Shown here: in pieces, positions 12,847-26,000 of the stretch
How the letters are laid out: every line of letters begins with the position of its first letter
How positions within the stretch are numbered: position 1 is the first letter of the stretch
Assembly (NCBI RefSeq): GCF_037975245.1
Contig: NC_092576.1
Coordinates: 13,620,611-13,684,610 of the forward strand
Source of the DNA: Apostichopus japonicus
Taxonomy: Eukaryota; Echinodermata; Holothuroidea; Aspidochirotida; Stichopodidae
Reading direction: 5' to 3'
DNA: 64,000 nucleotides
Translations under genes and position numbers: made by a program
The notes under the pieces: generated by a model
The model's input: only the letters and a program-made list of their open reading frames with translations
Told to the model about the DNA's origin: nothing
Database searches by the model: none

Positions 12847-13579
12847 TACAAGTGGGGTATCATTATTCTACCACAATAAAATTCCCAAATTGTAATTTAA
12901 TTATTATTAAACCTAAAACATGATTTAGCTGCACAAATAAATATAAATTAGAGGACAACTTGTTAATTAACAAGTTGTTAATTAACAATTTAAATTAGGT
13001 ACGAAAATGAAGAAGGTTATGAAACCTTATGTGAAGTCTAACATTTTAGAAATATTCCTATTACAGGAGTCAGTTGTTTAATACAAAAAACCAAAAAATA
13101 TGGACACTTTTGCATAATAAAATATATCTTTCTAATTCTTTCTCGCTGCTTGAAAATACCTCGGAAAATAGGGAGATCATTTCTCTGACCATAAATTCTT
13201 GCCCTGAAACAATGCGATCATTTTTCATGACAGTTTCGACATTTTCACTTGGTCGCCATGGCTGCATGCAGCAGTCAATATGATCGTCGTGGAAATAATG
13301 TGTAATAAATGTAAAATGGCGATTTAGGTTTTGGTCAACTTAAAATTTTATAATAAATACGTTGAAAATCCTTTAATCACTGCAGACCATGATTTTGTGA
13401 CAGCATATTAAACTGGCTAACAGAATTCCTTTGATATACAAAATTCCAGTATATACAGCAGTAAAATAAGAAACTTTCCTTGTATTGTTTTTTTGTTAGA
13501 TTTTTGCTGAATTGTTGACCAGGACGGAAGGTATACAATAATTTTGGTTAATAACGACTGTTCATAAATGTTATGCCTC

Positions 13580-13860
13580 TCTGTACTGTCCTCCAATATC
13601 ATGCTTCGAAGCATTCGTACTGACAGTATGAACAGTTCCTAACCTAGATCTGATTCTAATGCTAATACCACTCTATACTGTCCTCTCATATCATGCTTCA
13701 AAGCACTCGTACTGACAGTATGAACAGTTCCTTAACCTTTATCTGATTCTTAATGCTATTACCACTCTATACTGTCCTCTCATATCATCCTTCAAAGCAC
13801 TCGTACTGACAGTACAAACAGTTCCGATCCTTTATCTGATAGAAACATAATATTCACACT
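13580..13860. repeat. Tandem repeat, three units of about 93 bp
   Basis: Units marked by ACTGTCCTC begin near 13585, 13677 and 13771, each followed by an ATCATGCTTC-like step, ACTGACAGTA and GAACAGTTCC. Divergence between units is low to moderate. It lies just beyond the 3' end of the F-box gene. Confidence 0.85.
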
Positions 13861-14046
13861 GCTCATACTGACACAATGAGTGATCTGAAGCGGGACATAA
13901 GAGTATGGTATAAAAACAAAAAAAATTGTCCCAACTGGGGTGTTCTGTCACCTCATTTCACTGAAACTGGCAAACTCCCTTCATCACAAGTATAGCTTGG
14001 TTATACATTTTCTCCTTCTCATCTTCCTCTTCCTGTGAGAGTGGTT

Positions 14047-17000
14047 TTATTCATACATCAAACAAGGATATTGTAGTTTCAATAAGCCTAGGTTTCTCAG
14101 TCCCTTCACACCATACAGATGTAGAGTCTCCAGGCTGTATAAATCAAGAGAAAACCGCATTAGAAACACGACGACTGGACAGCTGTGAGCTACAAACCAT
14201 TGAGAAGTGCAGCGTCCTGCAACCCTTTAATGCCTCGCCCCATTTGGCCGACACAATCGATCATCCACATAATAATAATAATAACCATAATACTAAGTAA
14301 TATTTATATAGCGCATAAACAGCAGAGCTGCTCAAAGCACTTTACAAATGTAAAACCTAAAAATAAATAGTAACAAAAACCAAAATATTAAATATATAGA
14401 ACCAATAAGGCAAAAAATGTAAAAGCAACAATATAAAAAACACTTGTATTAAACGATACTAAAAAAAATGCAAGAGTCCAAAACAAATTCAGAAGTAAAT
14501 AGTAAAATAGATTAAATGGCAGTCAATGTTTAAATATAAATATGTATGAGAAACTATAGTACAGTAAGACAATTATTGTAAAAGCCTAAAACAGATAGTA
14601 ATAAACACCCTACACATGTCCCCTCCCCCACACCCATCCCCCTCACCACCCTCAAATTTGTCGTAACGATGGAATATGGTTGCTGATGTAATGTGGCTCA
14701 AATAAGCTTGGTAATACATTACTCCTGCTTGGGGGATTATCCTTAGTTGAAAAGTCGTATCTGGAAGTCGCCATTTTGTAAATCTGTGATGTCATAGTTA
14801 TCACTCGAATATGGAACCTTTTACTTTTCTCTCGTTTTTCATTTCATATTTTTAAAGGAAAATGGTAAACAGTGTTGAAACTGGAATCAAAGCCATAGTA
14901 ATAACGTCACCTAAAAAAAGCTTCAATATTCAAGATTCGGCATTCGCAAATCCCATCTCCGTTAGGGAAAAGAAATATTGTGAGAAATAACGAACAAAAC
15001 ATTAAAAATGATCGAAGCACCGTGGAGTGTTCGCTCAGTGGTTAACGCCTGTGCCTTACAATCATAAGGTCCCCGGTTCGAGTCACTCCAAGATTAATGT
15101 ATGTCGTCCAGTTACAGAGTTGTTGACAATTGACAATTCATAATCAAGGACGTAAAATATGAATGTAAGAGACTGACTTCGGTCTGCTTGCGGCTTTGAT
15201 AAGCCAATGAGGCTTCTTCGCGAGTTCCTGCTTGCAGGAGGATCTAAAATACATACATACATACATACATAACATGTGGCTCACAATTATGTCGTATCTA
15301 GACCTCACCTTCTACAATGCTTGAGGAGTTTCACGATGCTGGCCTCAGTGATGTCCTTGCAACAGTTCAGCTTCAAGTCTCGCAGGTTCTGAGAGCAGTA
15401 ACTGGCCAGGGTGCTGATGCTGTTATTTAAAATATCAATTATAATAATAATATCATAATCAGCAGTTATTTTTACCACACTTTAAGCGACCACAAATGTG
15501 GGAGAAACCTACAAGGGCTTATGGATAACAACTCACATGTTGGGTGGCTTCCAATTCAACATTTTAACTCAACTTTTGAATCTTTTCAATTTCAAAAGTC
15601 ATTTCAGATGGGAATACCGCAGATTGCTCTTGGATGAAAAAACCCACCTTACTATGACCCGGCCGGGTATCGAACCCCGAACCTCCCGCATTGCTAAGCC
15701 TCATTTGCTACAAATGCCACCGCCTTTATCCACTCGGCCACACCACCGATTACATATAAGATTAATTAAAGATAAGTGTTTACAAAAACAAAAACAAGTG
15801 GTACTAGGATACCACCATGACTGATAGCAACGTTTACACCCTACAACATGTCGAAAAAGAATCTAAAATTCAAAGAAGTTTAAAAGAACTCGTTTCTACC
15901 TTTTGCGGTCAATAGACGTAGAGCTGAGGTTGAATGCCTCTAGTCTAGTGCAACACATGGCCACGGAATGGACTCCCTCATTAGTGATCTTCTTACAGCC
16001 TGAAACATCCAGGGATCTGGAATTTAACAAGAAAACATATGAAATAATCATACAAAATATATCAGGACAAAATTTCTAAAGATCTTTATCTTTTTTTCTG
16101 GTTGTCTGTCTGACATCCAGGTCTTACGTTAAGGTTGTCCGAACAGCAAACTTGAAGGTTCCAAAAGTGTGGCACGTTACCACAGAAATGACCAATTTAT
16201 GTACACACTATAGGAGAGATGTGTAGGTTTGGTGAATAGAACAGCAGCTTTGGGCCAGTCTGATGTATTTGGACGTTAAAATAAATAAGGCACAATACCA
16301 AGGAATGACCAATATACGTATATATGTATATATATACACTATAGGAGAGATGTGTAGGTTTGGTGAATAGAACAGCAGCTTTGGGCCAGTCTGATGTATT
16401 TGGACGTTAAAATAAATAAGGCACAATACCAAGGAATGACCAATATACGTATATATGTATATATGTATATATATACACTATAGGAGAGATGTGTAGGTTT
16501 GGTGAATAGAACAGCAGCCTTAGGCCAGTCTGATGTATTTGGACGTTAAAATAAATAAGGCACAATACCAAGGAATGACCAATATACGTATATATGTATA
16601 TATATACACTATAGGAGAGATGTGTAGGTTTGGTGAATAGAACAGATGTATTGTCTCCTGATGTATTGTCTCCTGAGGTATAAACTGGATACAAAAAAAA
16701 TTGTTCAGTATCCAAAATAATTCCTTGGTGTTTTTTTTTTGTGTCTTTTAGGATGGTGATGTCTTGCTGCATTGGGAGGAAATCTTGGGTAGGACTAGAC
16801 TAAAATTATTTATCCTTCTACTGTGAAATTTACCTACAGGGGATTGAAGCCTTAGGTAGCTGTCTAGACCTAGTACGAATCAGCACAGAGAGGCTGTGGA
16901 TGCAATGCCTTCGCACCATTCAACCTCATGGGCTCAACATTCAGGAAGGACATGACTAACTTTTCTTCTGTTCCCCCACCTTCTCCCCTTGTTCCCCCCC

Positions 17001-20000
17001 CCCCCATTACTCCTCTTCTCATAGCTCTCTTCCACCCTTTCTTCTCCACACCTTTCTGTCTTTGTCCTTCTCCAGTTTATTCCCTACCCCCTTCCCTTAA
17101 TCCTCTCTTTGTCCCTCCACTGTTTATCTCCTACCCTCTACTCTTCCCCTGTTGGTTTCTTTCTTTCTTCTCCATCCCTTGTCTACTAATCCCCTTACAT
17201 CTATCTCACAGGCTCTCTAGTGGATAAGCAGTTTGCTAACAGTTTTATTTTATTTTTATTGTGAAATTTACCTGATAGTTTTCAGGTTAGCTGCAATGTC
17301 TACCATAGACACATTGGATATGAAGGTACAGTTTGCCATTACTAACGTCTCCAATCTCTTGCAACACTTGGCAATCCTTCGGACGCAGTCGTCTCGCATC
17401 TGAAATTTTAAAGAGTAAAAACTAACCGATCGTTTTTATTCTTTCTTCAGTATGAGACAAATGACTTAATACTCTCCCGTATTATTGGAAGTCAGAGACA
17501 AACGTCTGGGAGCCTCAGTTAGAATCCGTAAAAGATTTGGTAAAAGTGAATGTTTAAGTGCCTCAAATTGTTATTATTATTATTTTACCAAATTTCCATA
17601 GCGCTCTTTTCATGCTTAAGCATGTTCAAAAGCGCTTTACAATAACAACAAAATGACAAAACCCTTCAAATATGAATATGAAGAATAAAATTGACACAGC
17701 CTAAATATTAATATGAAATATATATATATATATAAACAAAGGAATAATTTTAAAAATAATATAGATTTACAGTGAAATTCCTAAAAAGAAAAAAGTGAGT
17801 TTTAAGTAAATTTAAGTAACAAAATGACAAAAAATCCCTTAAAATATGAATACGAAAAATAAAATGGACGCAGCTTGAAAATTAATTAAAAAATTAACAC
17901 TTTTGTAAGGCTATAGCCTTGTTGTTCAACAAATTGTCAAATTCCCTTTAAGATTACAAATCTATGGTAAAGGTATGTTGCAAATACATCCATGGGGTAA
18001 GTTATTGTCATATTATAGGTTTCTCTTTATAACAAGTTGTTATCATTATTGTTATAAATTAAATTTCTGACTGTTTTTACGTCTTTCCGTGATAGTGGAA
18101 TGCTTCACGAGTGGATGAGAGGATGAAGTGAGAGACTGTGATGTCATCAACTCACCGCCTCTCATGAGATGAAATTGACACGTTCAAATTCTTCTCACGT
18201 AGAGTCAAAGGAATAAAGATAAAGTCTGAAAAATACCTGTTTACATCCTCGGACATCCAGATGCCTCAGGGCTTTCAGTTTTGGTATAACTTCGAACAAA
18301 CTTTCGAATGTGACCTGTGTAAGAGACAGAACAGATACAAACCTAGGTGTAATTCAGGAAGAATAGAGCTTAAGCTGAAGGGGCTGGTGAGTGATTAAGT
18401 AAATAGTGCCATGAGCTTGGGGGAAAATGAAGGGCCAGGATGGGGGGGCATTGTGGTCAAGTGGTTAAGGCAGTGGACTTGTGATCTAAGGATTACAGGT
18501 TCGAGCCCTGGCCATATCATTACGTTGTGTCCTTGGGCAAGGCACTTTATCTCCATTGCCTCTCTTCACCCAGGTGTACAAATGGGGACTTGCGAGGTAA
18601 CTTGTAAATACAGTTGCATGCGCCGGTTTGTGGCTGCACCCTATGGGAAGTCCCCCGGGGGACACATGGTTGTGGTGCACTGTGGTGCCCCAGGAGAGAT
18701 TGATTGAATTGTGCACACTTTGGTGTGTAGGTGTGACAAGTTACCAATGACCAAGGCTAAGTTGTCAAAGCGCTACGATCTCGATGTAGCAGCGCTATAT
18801 AAGTGTCTAATATGTATGATGGGCCAGTGACGGGTCGCTCGACATGCGACAGGGCATGGAGGGGTAAAGGGATGCCCGAAATTGAAGGCCATGGAATATT
18901 TTTAGTTTTCAAATTTTGTGTACCAGTTTTGAAGGCTCTTAAATCTGTCTCTCTATAAAATAAGAAAATTGGTTTTGTTCCTGTGCAAAACCAACTATAC
19001 ATCTTTGCACTTGAATAGTAAATTGCACAGCATTTTGCGATGGGATATCGGATAAAATATTCCCTGAAAAGGATGGAGAAAAGTCGAGAAGAGAGACTAG
19101 TATGATTGTATGAAAGGAATATGTGTCAAAGAAAGATAGTGTGGAATGTAGAAAGGACCGAAACATCAGGCCCTCTTACTTTCACAGTCATAAATATATG
19201 TTAGAACCATTGAACATAAGTATTGGATTAAATGACATTTTGTCAGAACATTCCATTTTGCCATTTCCACTTTTCATCTTACCTAAAAAATCATCAATTT
19301 ACCCACATTTGTGATCAAAGACAATTTCAGTGATATCAATTAACATTTTTCCAGCGGAACTAGCAGAGAATTTTTTCCCAATTTCACGAAAGCTGTGTGT
19401 TCTTCTGTTACAGCCTTTGATAGAATATCTGAGAGGTATATGTTAACTAGAGTGCCAGATCTAGGCTTACCTTGTAACACTGACCAATGTTCAAGCTGTG
19501 CAGATTCTTGCAGACATCTCCGATCTTTGTCAAGGTCAAAGGTGAAAGGTCGATACAACCGAAAACCTCAAATTCATTTAAACTACAACAAATGAACAAA
19601 AAAATGGGAAAGAGTTGGATACGATAATGAAGATAAGAACAGAAAAAAAAGAAAAAGTGAAAACAGGCATGTGCATAGGAATATTTGAGCGCTGGGCGGA
19701 TTTGTGCGGTAGTGTGATCCAAGTCCTGGGGACGGGTCACAGGGTGGGGGAGAGGGGTGTTCCCTCCCCTTTGGAATTTTTTTGTTCAAATGAAGTATGC
19801 TTAGATCTTGTTCCCATTCTAGAGCAAACTTCTGTGCCAAAGTGATCACTCATATTTTGGTGATGGTAAAATGCGTTAATTTAATCATCAAGAAAAAGTG
19901 ACAGACGGGGATGTTTAAAATACTGCTTGTGCTGGGCGGCATTCGGAACTGAAGGGGTGCAGCCGCCTGGCGTGAGCACATCCCTGGGAAAATCTGCAGT

Positions 20001-23000
20001 AATAATAAGAAAAACTCTCGATTGCAATGGCAAGTCAAAGCAAAATTTCATATATCTATTCAATAAATATCTGCAGGTATACTGTCCCTTTGAAGGAAGA
20101 AAAAAAAGTCTTTGCCTTTTTATACTTTTAAATATTATTTCCAGTTATTCCCAAACATCGAGGAGCGTTAGCTAACATCGATCAATAAGACACACTGGTA
20201 ACACAGTAGCGGTAGAGAAAAAAATACTGTTAATAGCTTGAGCATTTTGTGACCAGTATATGACTATTAAAACAACAATTGCAGGCTACATACTGTAGTT
20301 CACATGTCCTCATTATATGAGTCCTGACAACGTGTACTCAACACTTAGAATAGGAATTTCAAATCTGTCGTTGTTAATGATGCTGATGTTGATGAATGCA
20401 AAAATGAAAGCAACTTGATTTAATATGCAATCAACACCAGAGAAATTGAAAGTTTAATAGTTTTATTGTGAAATGAAACATAAGTTTTGAAGCTTACCTT
20501 GAGCCATGTCTTTCGACCAGTGACCTTAAGCCGGTATCTGTAACACCCTGACATCCGTTCAGACACACCGAAGATAATCTGAGAAAGAAGAGAGGTGACT
20601 GAACAATCTTGAAGATTACGATATGGGTTTACGATATGATTAAGACAGATTACGATTGGGATATTGGTTATGATATGGGTTTTAGATTTTTTTAGAATTT
20701 TTTTTTTTTTTTAGATTTTTTTAAACTTTTTATAGATAGATTTTTTTTAGATTTTATATATATTTTTTATTGATTGATATAGAGTTATATAGATAAAGAT
20801 TTATATAGATTTTAGATTTTATAGATTTTTATAGACTTTAGATTTTATTAGATTACGATATGGGTTTAACAGGGAGAGTGTCGTGGTGAAATGGCTCAGG
20901 CAAAGGAGGTGGGATATAAGGATTGCGGGTGCTAGTCCTGGCCAGATGATTCAGTCGTGTCCTTGGACAAGGCACTTTCATCTCCTCCCTTGCCCCTCTC
21001 TCTTTACCCAAAGTGTATCTATAGATGATAACCTGCGAGGTAACCTTGTGAATAAAGTTGCCTGCGCAGTTTACATGGCCGCACCCTACGGGAAGTCCCT
21101 CTGCAGGAACGCATTGATGTGGCGCACGGTAGTGCCCTGGGAAAGCAGCCGTTTGAAGTGTGTACACTTTGGTGTGTAAGGTGTGACCGGTTACCAATAA
21201 CCGGCGGTTAACAGTTGCAAAGTCCGGTGGGGAGGCCTTGCCCTGATACAGGACCAATAAATGTTAAAAAGTTCTAAACTTTTAAGACTATTTATCATTT
21301 TAGTAGACATCTTCTTTTTTCTAGCAAAACTTTAAGAAACTCTGCAATAACCCCTACTTTTAGCTTGTTCCCTTTCTCTAAAAGCAGTTCTCCATTTTGA
21401 AAGATATAAATTATGGTTTTGATGCACATTGTCAGTAGGCTATCAGGCTGCTCAATATGTAATGTCATAGTGCCACAGAGATGGTAAACTGTCTAATCTT
21501 TCAAATAAGGCCGTCTGTTAGAAGCTTCTCTTCAACTTTTCATTTCCTATGGTCAAATTCAAGCTTGGGATTTTCGAGGCTTTATTAAAGAGTATTTTTT
21601 TGTACAATTGCAAACTGTGGGGCACGACGAAGGATCTTGATTGCAAAACTGACACTTTTCAAAGGAGACTACTTTGTAACACTTCTCAACATTAGATGGA
21701 CCAATTACAATTGGTTATCAAACGATGAGCTCTACAATGAATTTACCCAAACACCCTGGTCATCCATAGTCGCACATAGAAGATTGGGATTTTTCGGTCA
21801 TGTAGCAAGACTCCAGGAGGACGCTCCAGCAAAGGTTGCTTTTAGAGAAGCATTGAGACATACTGCTAAACCAGTAGGAAGGCCTGTGACTACATTGCTT
21901 GGAAAAGTAAAGTCGCAATTCAAGGACACTAATATTAACAATTTCGAGGAAGCAATAAACCTTGCGCAAGATCGTGATACGTGGTGGAGGTTAATCACTG
22001 AGAATGTCGGATAGACTCAACTTACTACTACTACTCCTACTATGGTCAAAATTGAACCTGTCGTCAGTACTGTAAAACACACAACAATGGTGAAATTCAA
22101 AACGGAGCTCGAGATATGACAAGCGTTACCTGTTTGCTCCACCAGTGACCGCGTTCAGCCCGTTATCAGTGACGTTACACCAGCTGGCATCGATGGATGA
22201 GAGGTTGTAACATCTGGACGCATGAAGGAGGACCGAGTCGCCAGAAAACATCTCCCCGGTACAACCGCTGAAATTCAATTCCTGACGATTTAATAGAAGA
22301 GTCTTTTTATTACGGAGAATTGAAAAAGAGTGACCTCGCCATACAGTACTAACAGAAGTTTCGGAGCGGCGGCCTCGTAAATTATCGATTCATCTGGCGA
22401 CCAATCGGGTGCAAACTTACAGAACCTAAAAATTATTTCATGACTTTGGGTGAAGACGGACACACATTTATCCAGTACACACTTTGACCAATATTACCAC
22501 AATGTCACATGATTTCAAAAAAATGTGTTGAACACTCCACAACACAGAGAGACACCTCAGGATCTGTGGCAAATCCTTGGCAAGACATTCAATCATGGGC
22601 TGCTGTTCACCCCCCCTGCATCCCCACCCCCGCAAGTGCTACTTATAATACATGTATGTAGCTGAATTAAACACAATGGACCCTGTATGGGTCGAAGTAG
22701 TAATACGGTGGTATACGGTTAAATCGCTCTAGTGAGGGCATTACTGTTCTTAAAGGACAGCAGTGATGACAGTCCCGCATCCCCACGCCCGCAAGAGCTA
22801 AGTATGATACATGTGGGCTGAATTAAACACAATGGACTATGTATGGGTTGAAGTAGTAGTATGATGGTATACAGTTAATTCACTCTAGTAAGGGCATTAC
22901 TGTTCTTAAAGGATAGCGGTGATGCCAGTCTCACTGGTTTTGCTCATTGGTCTAGTTCTATCCTTCAACTACGTGATTTCTTCGATGGTTTGAACAGATT

Positions 23001-26000
23001 CCTCCAGAAATAGAGAGAATTATACTTGCAAAGCACGGGGATTCAAACTGCTGGAAGCCTTCGGGAATGTCTTGAAGTTTACTGTATAATTCTGCTACAT
23101 GGGTTGAATAATCCACGACAGTGTCTCCCAAAGACGAAAACCGATGTTTCTTCCTTTCACTGTGCCAATCAATTTAGCCGTCTTCGTCAAGGCTTAAGGT
23201 TAAGCCAGCGATCTAACAAGTGGGTTTACGATTTGACCGAGGAACATGGCAACTACAGTGTCTATCAGCACCGCTACATGCTGTATGTACATGACAGGTA
23301 TATATTTGTCCATTAGCCATGGTTTGTAAATGATCGTTATTTATTATTATAAGCGTATCGCATGGCGGAAGAATACTTGCATTGCAAGTTAGCTGAACAC
23401 TGAAAGCTGAGATAAACGGTGTGAGCTGGGTGATAGGGTTACATAGTAGACGGACATGCAGCTCAACTGGAGTGCAATAGGATGTGAGTCATCACTCAGT
23501 TAACCAAGTGGGAAAAAAACCTTTCCTTTGGCGGGAACAACGCGTTTAGGAAAATAACTTATAACTAATGGCCAATTTCGCGGCATGTATCACACGGTGC
23601 GAAAATTTAGGGCTAATTACGCGTAGTAACCGTACACTTTGGAACCAACGTACCCACAGACCGTCAGCTTAAATATATATATGCTATACAGACCCAAATT
23701 TACAACGATATAGGTACTTATAGCAGAGAGCTCTACCGATCTGGAGTTAATCCACGCAGGTCCTGAAGGGGACATGCAAAGTTACCGTACACTTTGGAAC
23801 CAACGTACCCACAGACCGTCAGCTTAAATATATATGCTATACAGGCCCAAATTTACAACGATAAAGATCTTTATTGCTCAGAGAGCTCTACCGAGCTGGA
23901 GTGAATCCACGCAGGTCCTAAAGGGGACACACGAAGTTACCGTACACTTTGGAACCAACGTTCCCACAGACCGTCAGCTTAAATATGTGTGCTATACAGG
24001 CCCAAATTTACAACGATATTAGTCTTTATAGCTCAGAGAGCTCTACCGAGCTGGAGGGAATCCATGCAGGTCCTGAAGGGGACAGCCAAGTTACCATACA
24101 CTTTGGAACCAATGTACCCAACAGACCGTCAGCTTAAATATATATGCTAACAGGCCCAAATTTGGTTAACGCCGGTGCCTAGTGGTTAACGCTGGTGCCT
24201 TTCAATCATAAGGTCCAGAGTTTGAGTCACTCCAAGGTTGATGTATGTCGTCCAGTTACAGAGTTGTTGACAATTAACAATTCATAATCATGGACGTTAA
24301 ATATGAATGTAAGAGACTGACTTCGGTCAGCTTGCGGCTTTAATAAGCCAATGAGGCTTCTTCGCAAGTTCCTGCTTGCAGGAGGATCTAATATATACAT
24401 ACAAATTTACAACGATAAAGTTCTTTATAGCTCAGAGAGCTCAACCGACCTGGAGTGAATCCACGCAGGTCCTAAAGAGGTTCCGTAAGCCGTTCTCTGT
24501 GACCGTTTTGCCCTGACACTGCGAGAAGATGACCCTCGAGGGATGCTTGAGCCCGATCTGGGTCAGATAGAAATCAGTCAGCATCTTCTTCTCCAGGCGT
24601 ATGACTTTCCCTAGAAATTAAAAAGGAGGGGGAAGAGAAAAGGGGGAACGACTAATAAAAATATGACCGTCACATTTTTTAGGCCTTCGAGAAGCAACAT
24701 GGCATCTAGTTGAAAAATACACCGACTGGTCATATCATCAACATTAAGACAAACTGGATGATATAGATTTGAGATTTAAGTAAAATAAATGATAGAAAAT
24801 ATATATATATATATATATATAAATGAAAAATCGTAATATATATATGTCTAAAACTTGATACACCAGGTTCTGTATAAAAAAGCACAAATATGATAACAGT
24901 CTTTCCATATGGGAAAATTTAAGGGGGAGGGTGGGTGGGAAGGGGGGAGGGCTGAAAACCTTTCGATGGATGGGAATATCAAGAAGGAAAGGTTGGGGTA
25001 GTGCAAAGGCACCAGGTAACTATTCTTGACTATAATATAGAAATATCACACAATGTTAACAAAAATTAAGATCATTGTGGATGTACAAGATTATCATTAT
25101 GATATATATACATTTCTAAGCTTCTCTGTGAGGTGATAACTACATTTTTGCACCCCTCCCCCCCACCTACACCCCCTCCAGCACCCTTTTCCAAACTCTG
25201 AACATGCACATCCCTCAGGTGGCATACTCTTATTAGAGTCTATATCCATCCGCTCTATTGTTCTCCTTCAGGAAAAGTGCCAAAAAGCAGCAGGAGAACA
25301 TCTTTTTTGACCTGTTATCAATCATGATCTAGTTTTTTTGTGGCCTGCATGTTGAAGAGCATGAATGTAAGCACATGTGGTTAGAAAATTGGGTCAATTG
25401 AGGCAAGTTTAGACCCCTTTAGGCCTCCCAGGAGCAGTGTAGGAAAATTGTTTACTACTGAGTGAAGAGGTTTGTTTACAAGTGACGAAAACTTCCGGCT
25501 CGGATAGCGAAAAATCTGTGCGGTCATGGTACGGAAAATTGATGGTGCCATGAAAGGCCAACTTGTCAGCTATCCGGTGATGGGTAGCGTTTAGCTAGTG
25601 AGAACTTCTATCTAGACTTAGAGACCACATTACTTTTGTGATTTTTGTGTGAAAGTCAATGGGGCTTTCAATGGGCGTATGCTACCCTCGAATACCACCA
25701 CCAGCAAAAAAATAATGAAGCCAAGAAAATGAAAAAAGAAAAAGAACAAAGATCAATATTTTCAATAAACTTACAAAGTGATTCATCCATGGCGACCCTA
25801 TAGAACCCCTGACAGGTCAGAGAGCAAGCGAGGAGGTCGGACGGTTTGAGATGGGAGAAGATGGTGAGCAGGATCTCATCCGGCAGAAGCTGCCAGATGG
25901 AGAGAGTACGCTGCTCTCGAGGACTCTGCGTCGGAAATAGGAGATTTGAATCATCATCCGTTATAATTTATCTCTTCTTGGAAAAGATGAAAATGGCATC

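Noticed and set aside
16928-17227. Proline/serine-rich 99-codon plus frame
   Set aside because: It arises from the pyrimidine-rich 3' region of a truncated Penelope-like element, not from a gene.
18450-18520. tRNA gene suggested by A and B box sequences (also at 15030, 15680, 48150-49140 and 60010)
   Set aside because: The boxes head repeated SINE copies and the cloverleaf arms do not pair convincingly, so these are tRNA-derived SINE heads.
21637-22014. A host gene product of 125 residues
   Set aside because: The FGHVAR...GRP...RDTW pattern and the truncated, frameshifted 5' side identify it as a LINE remnant.
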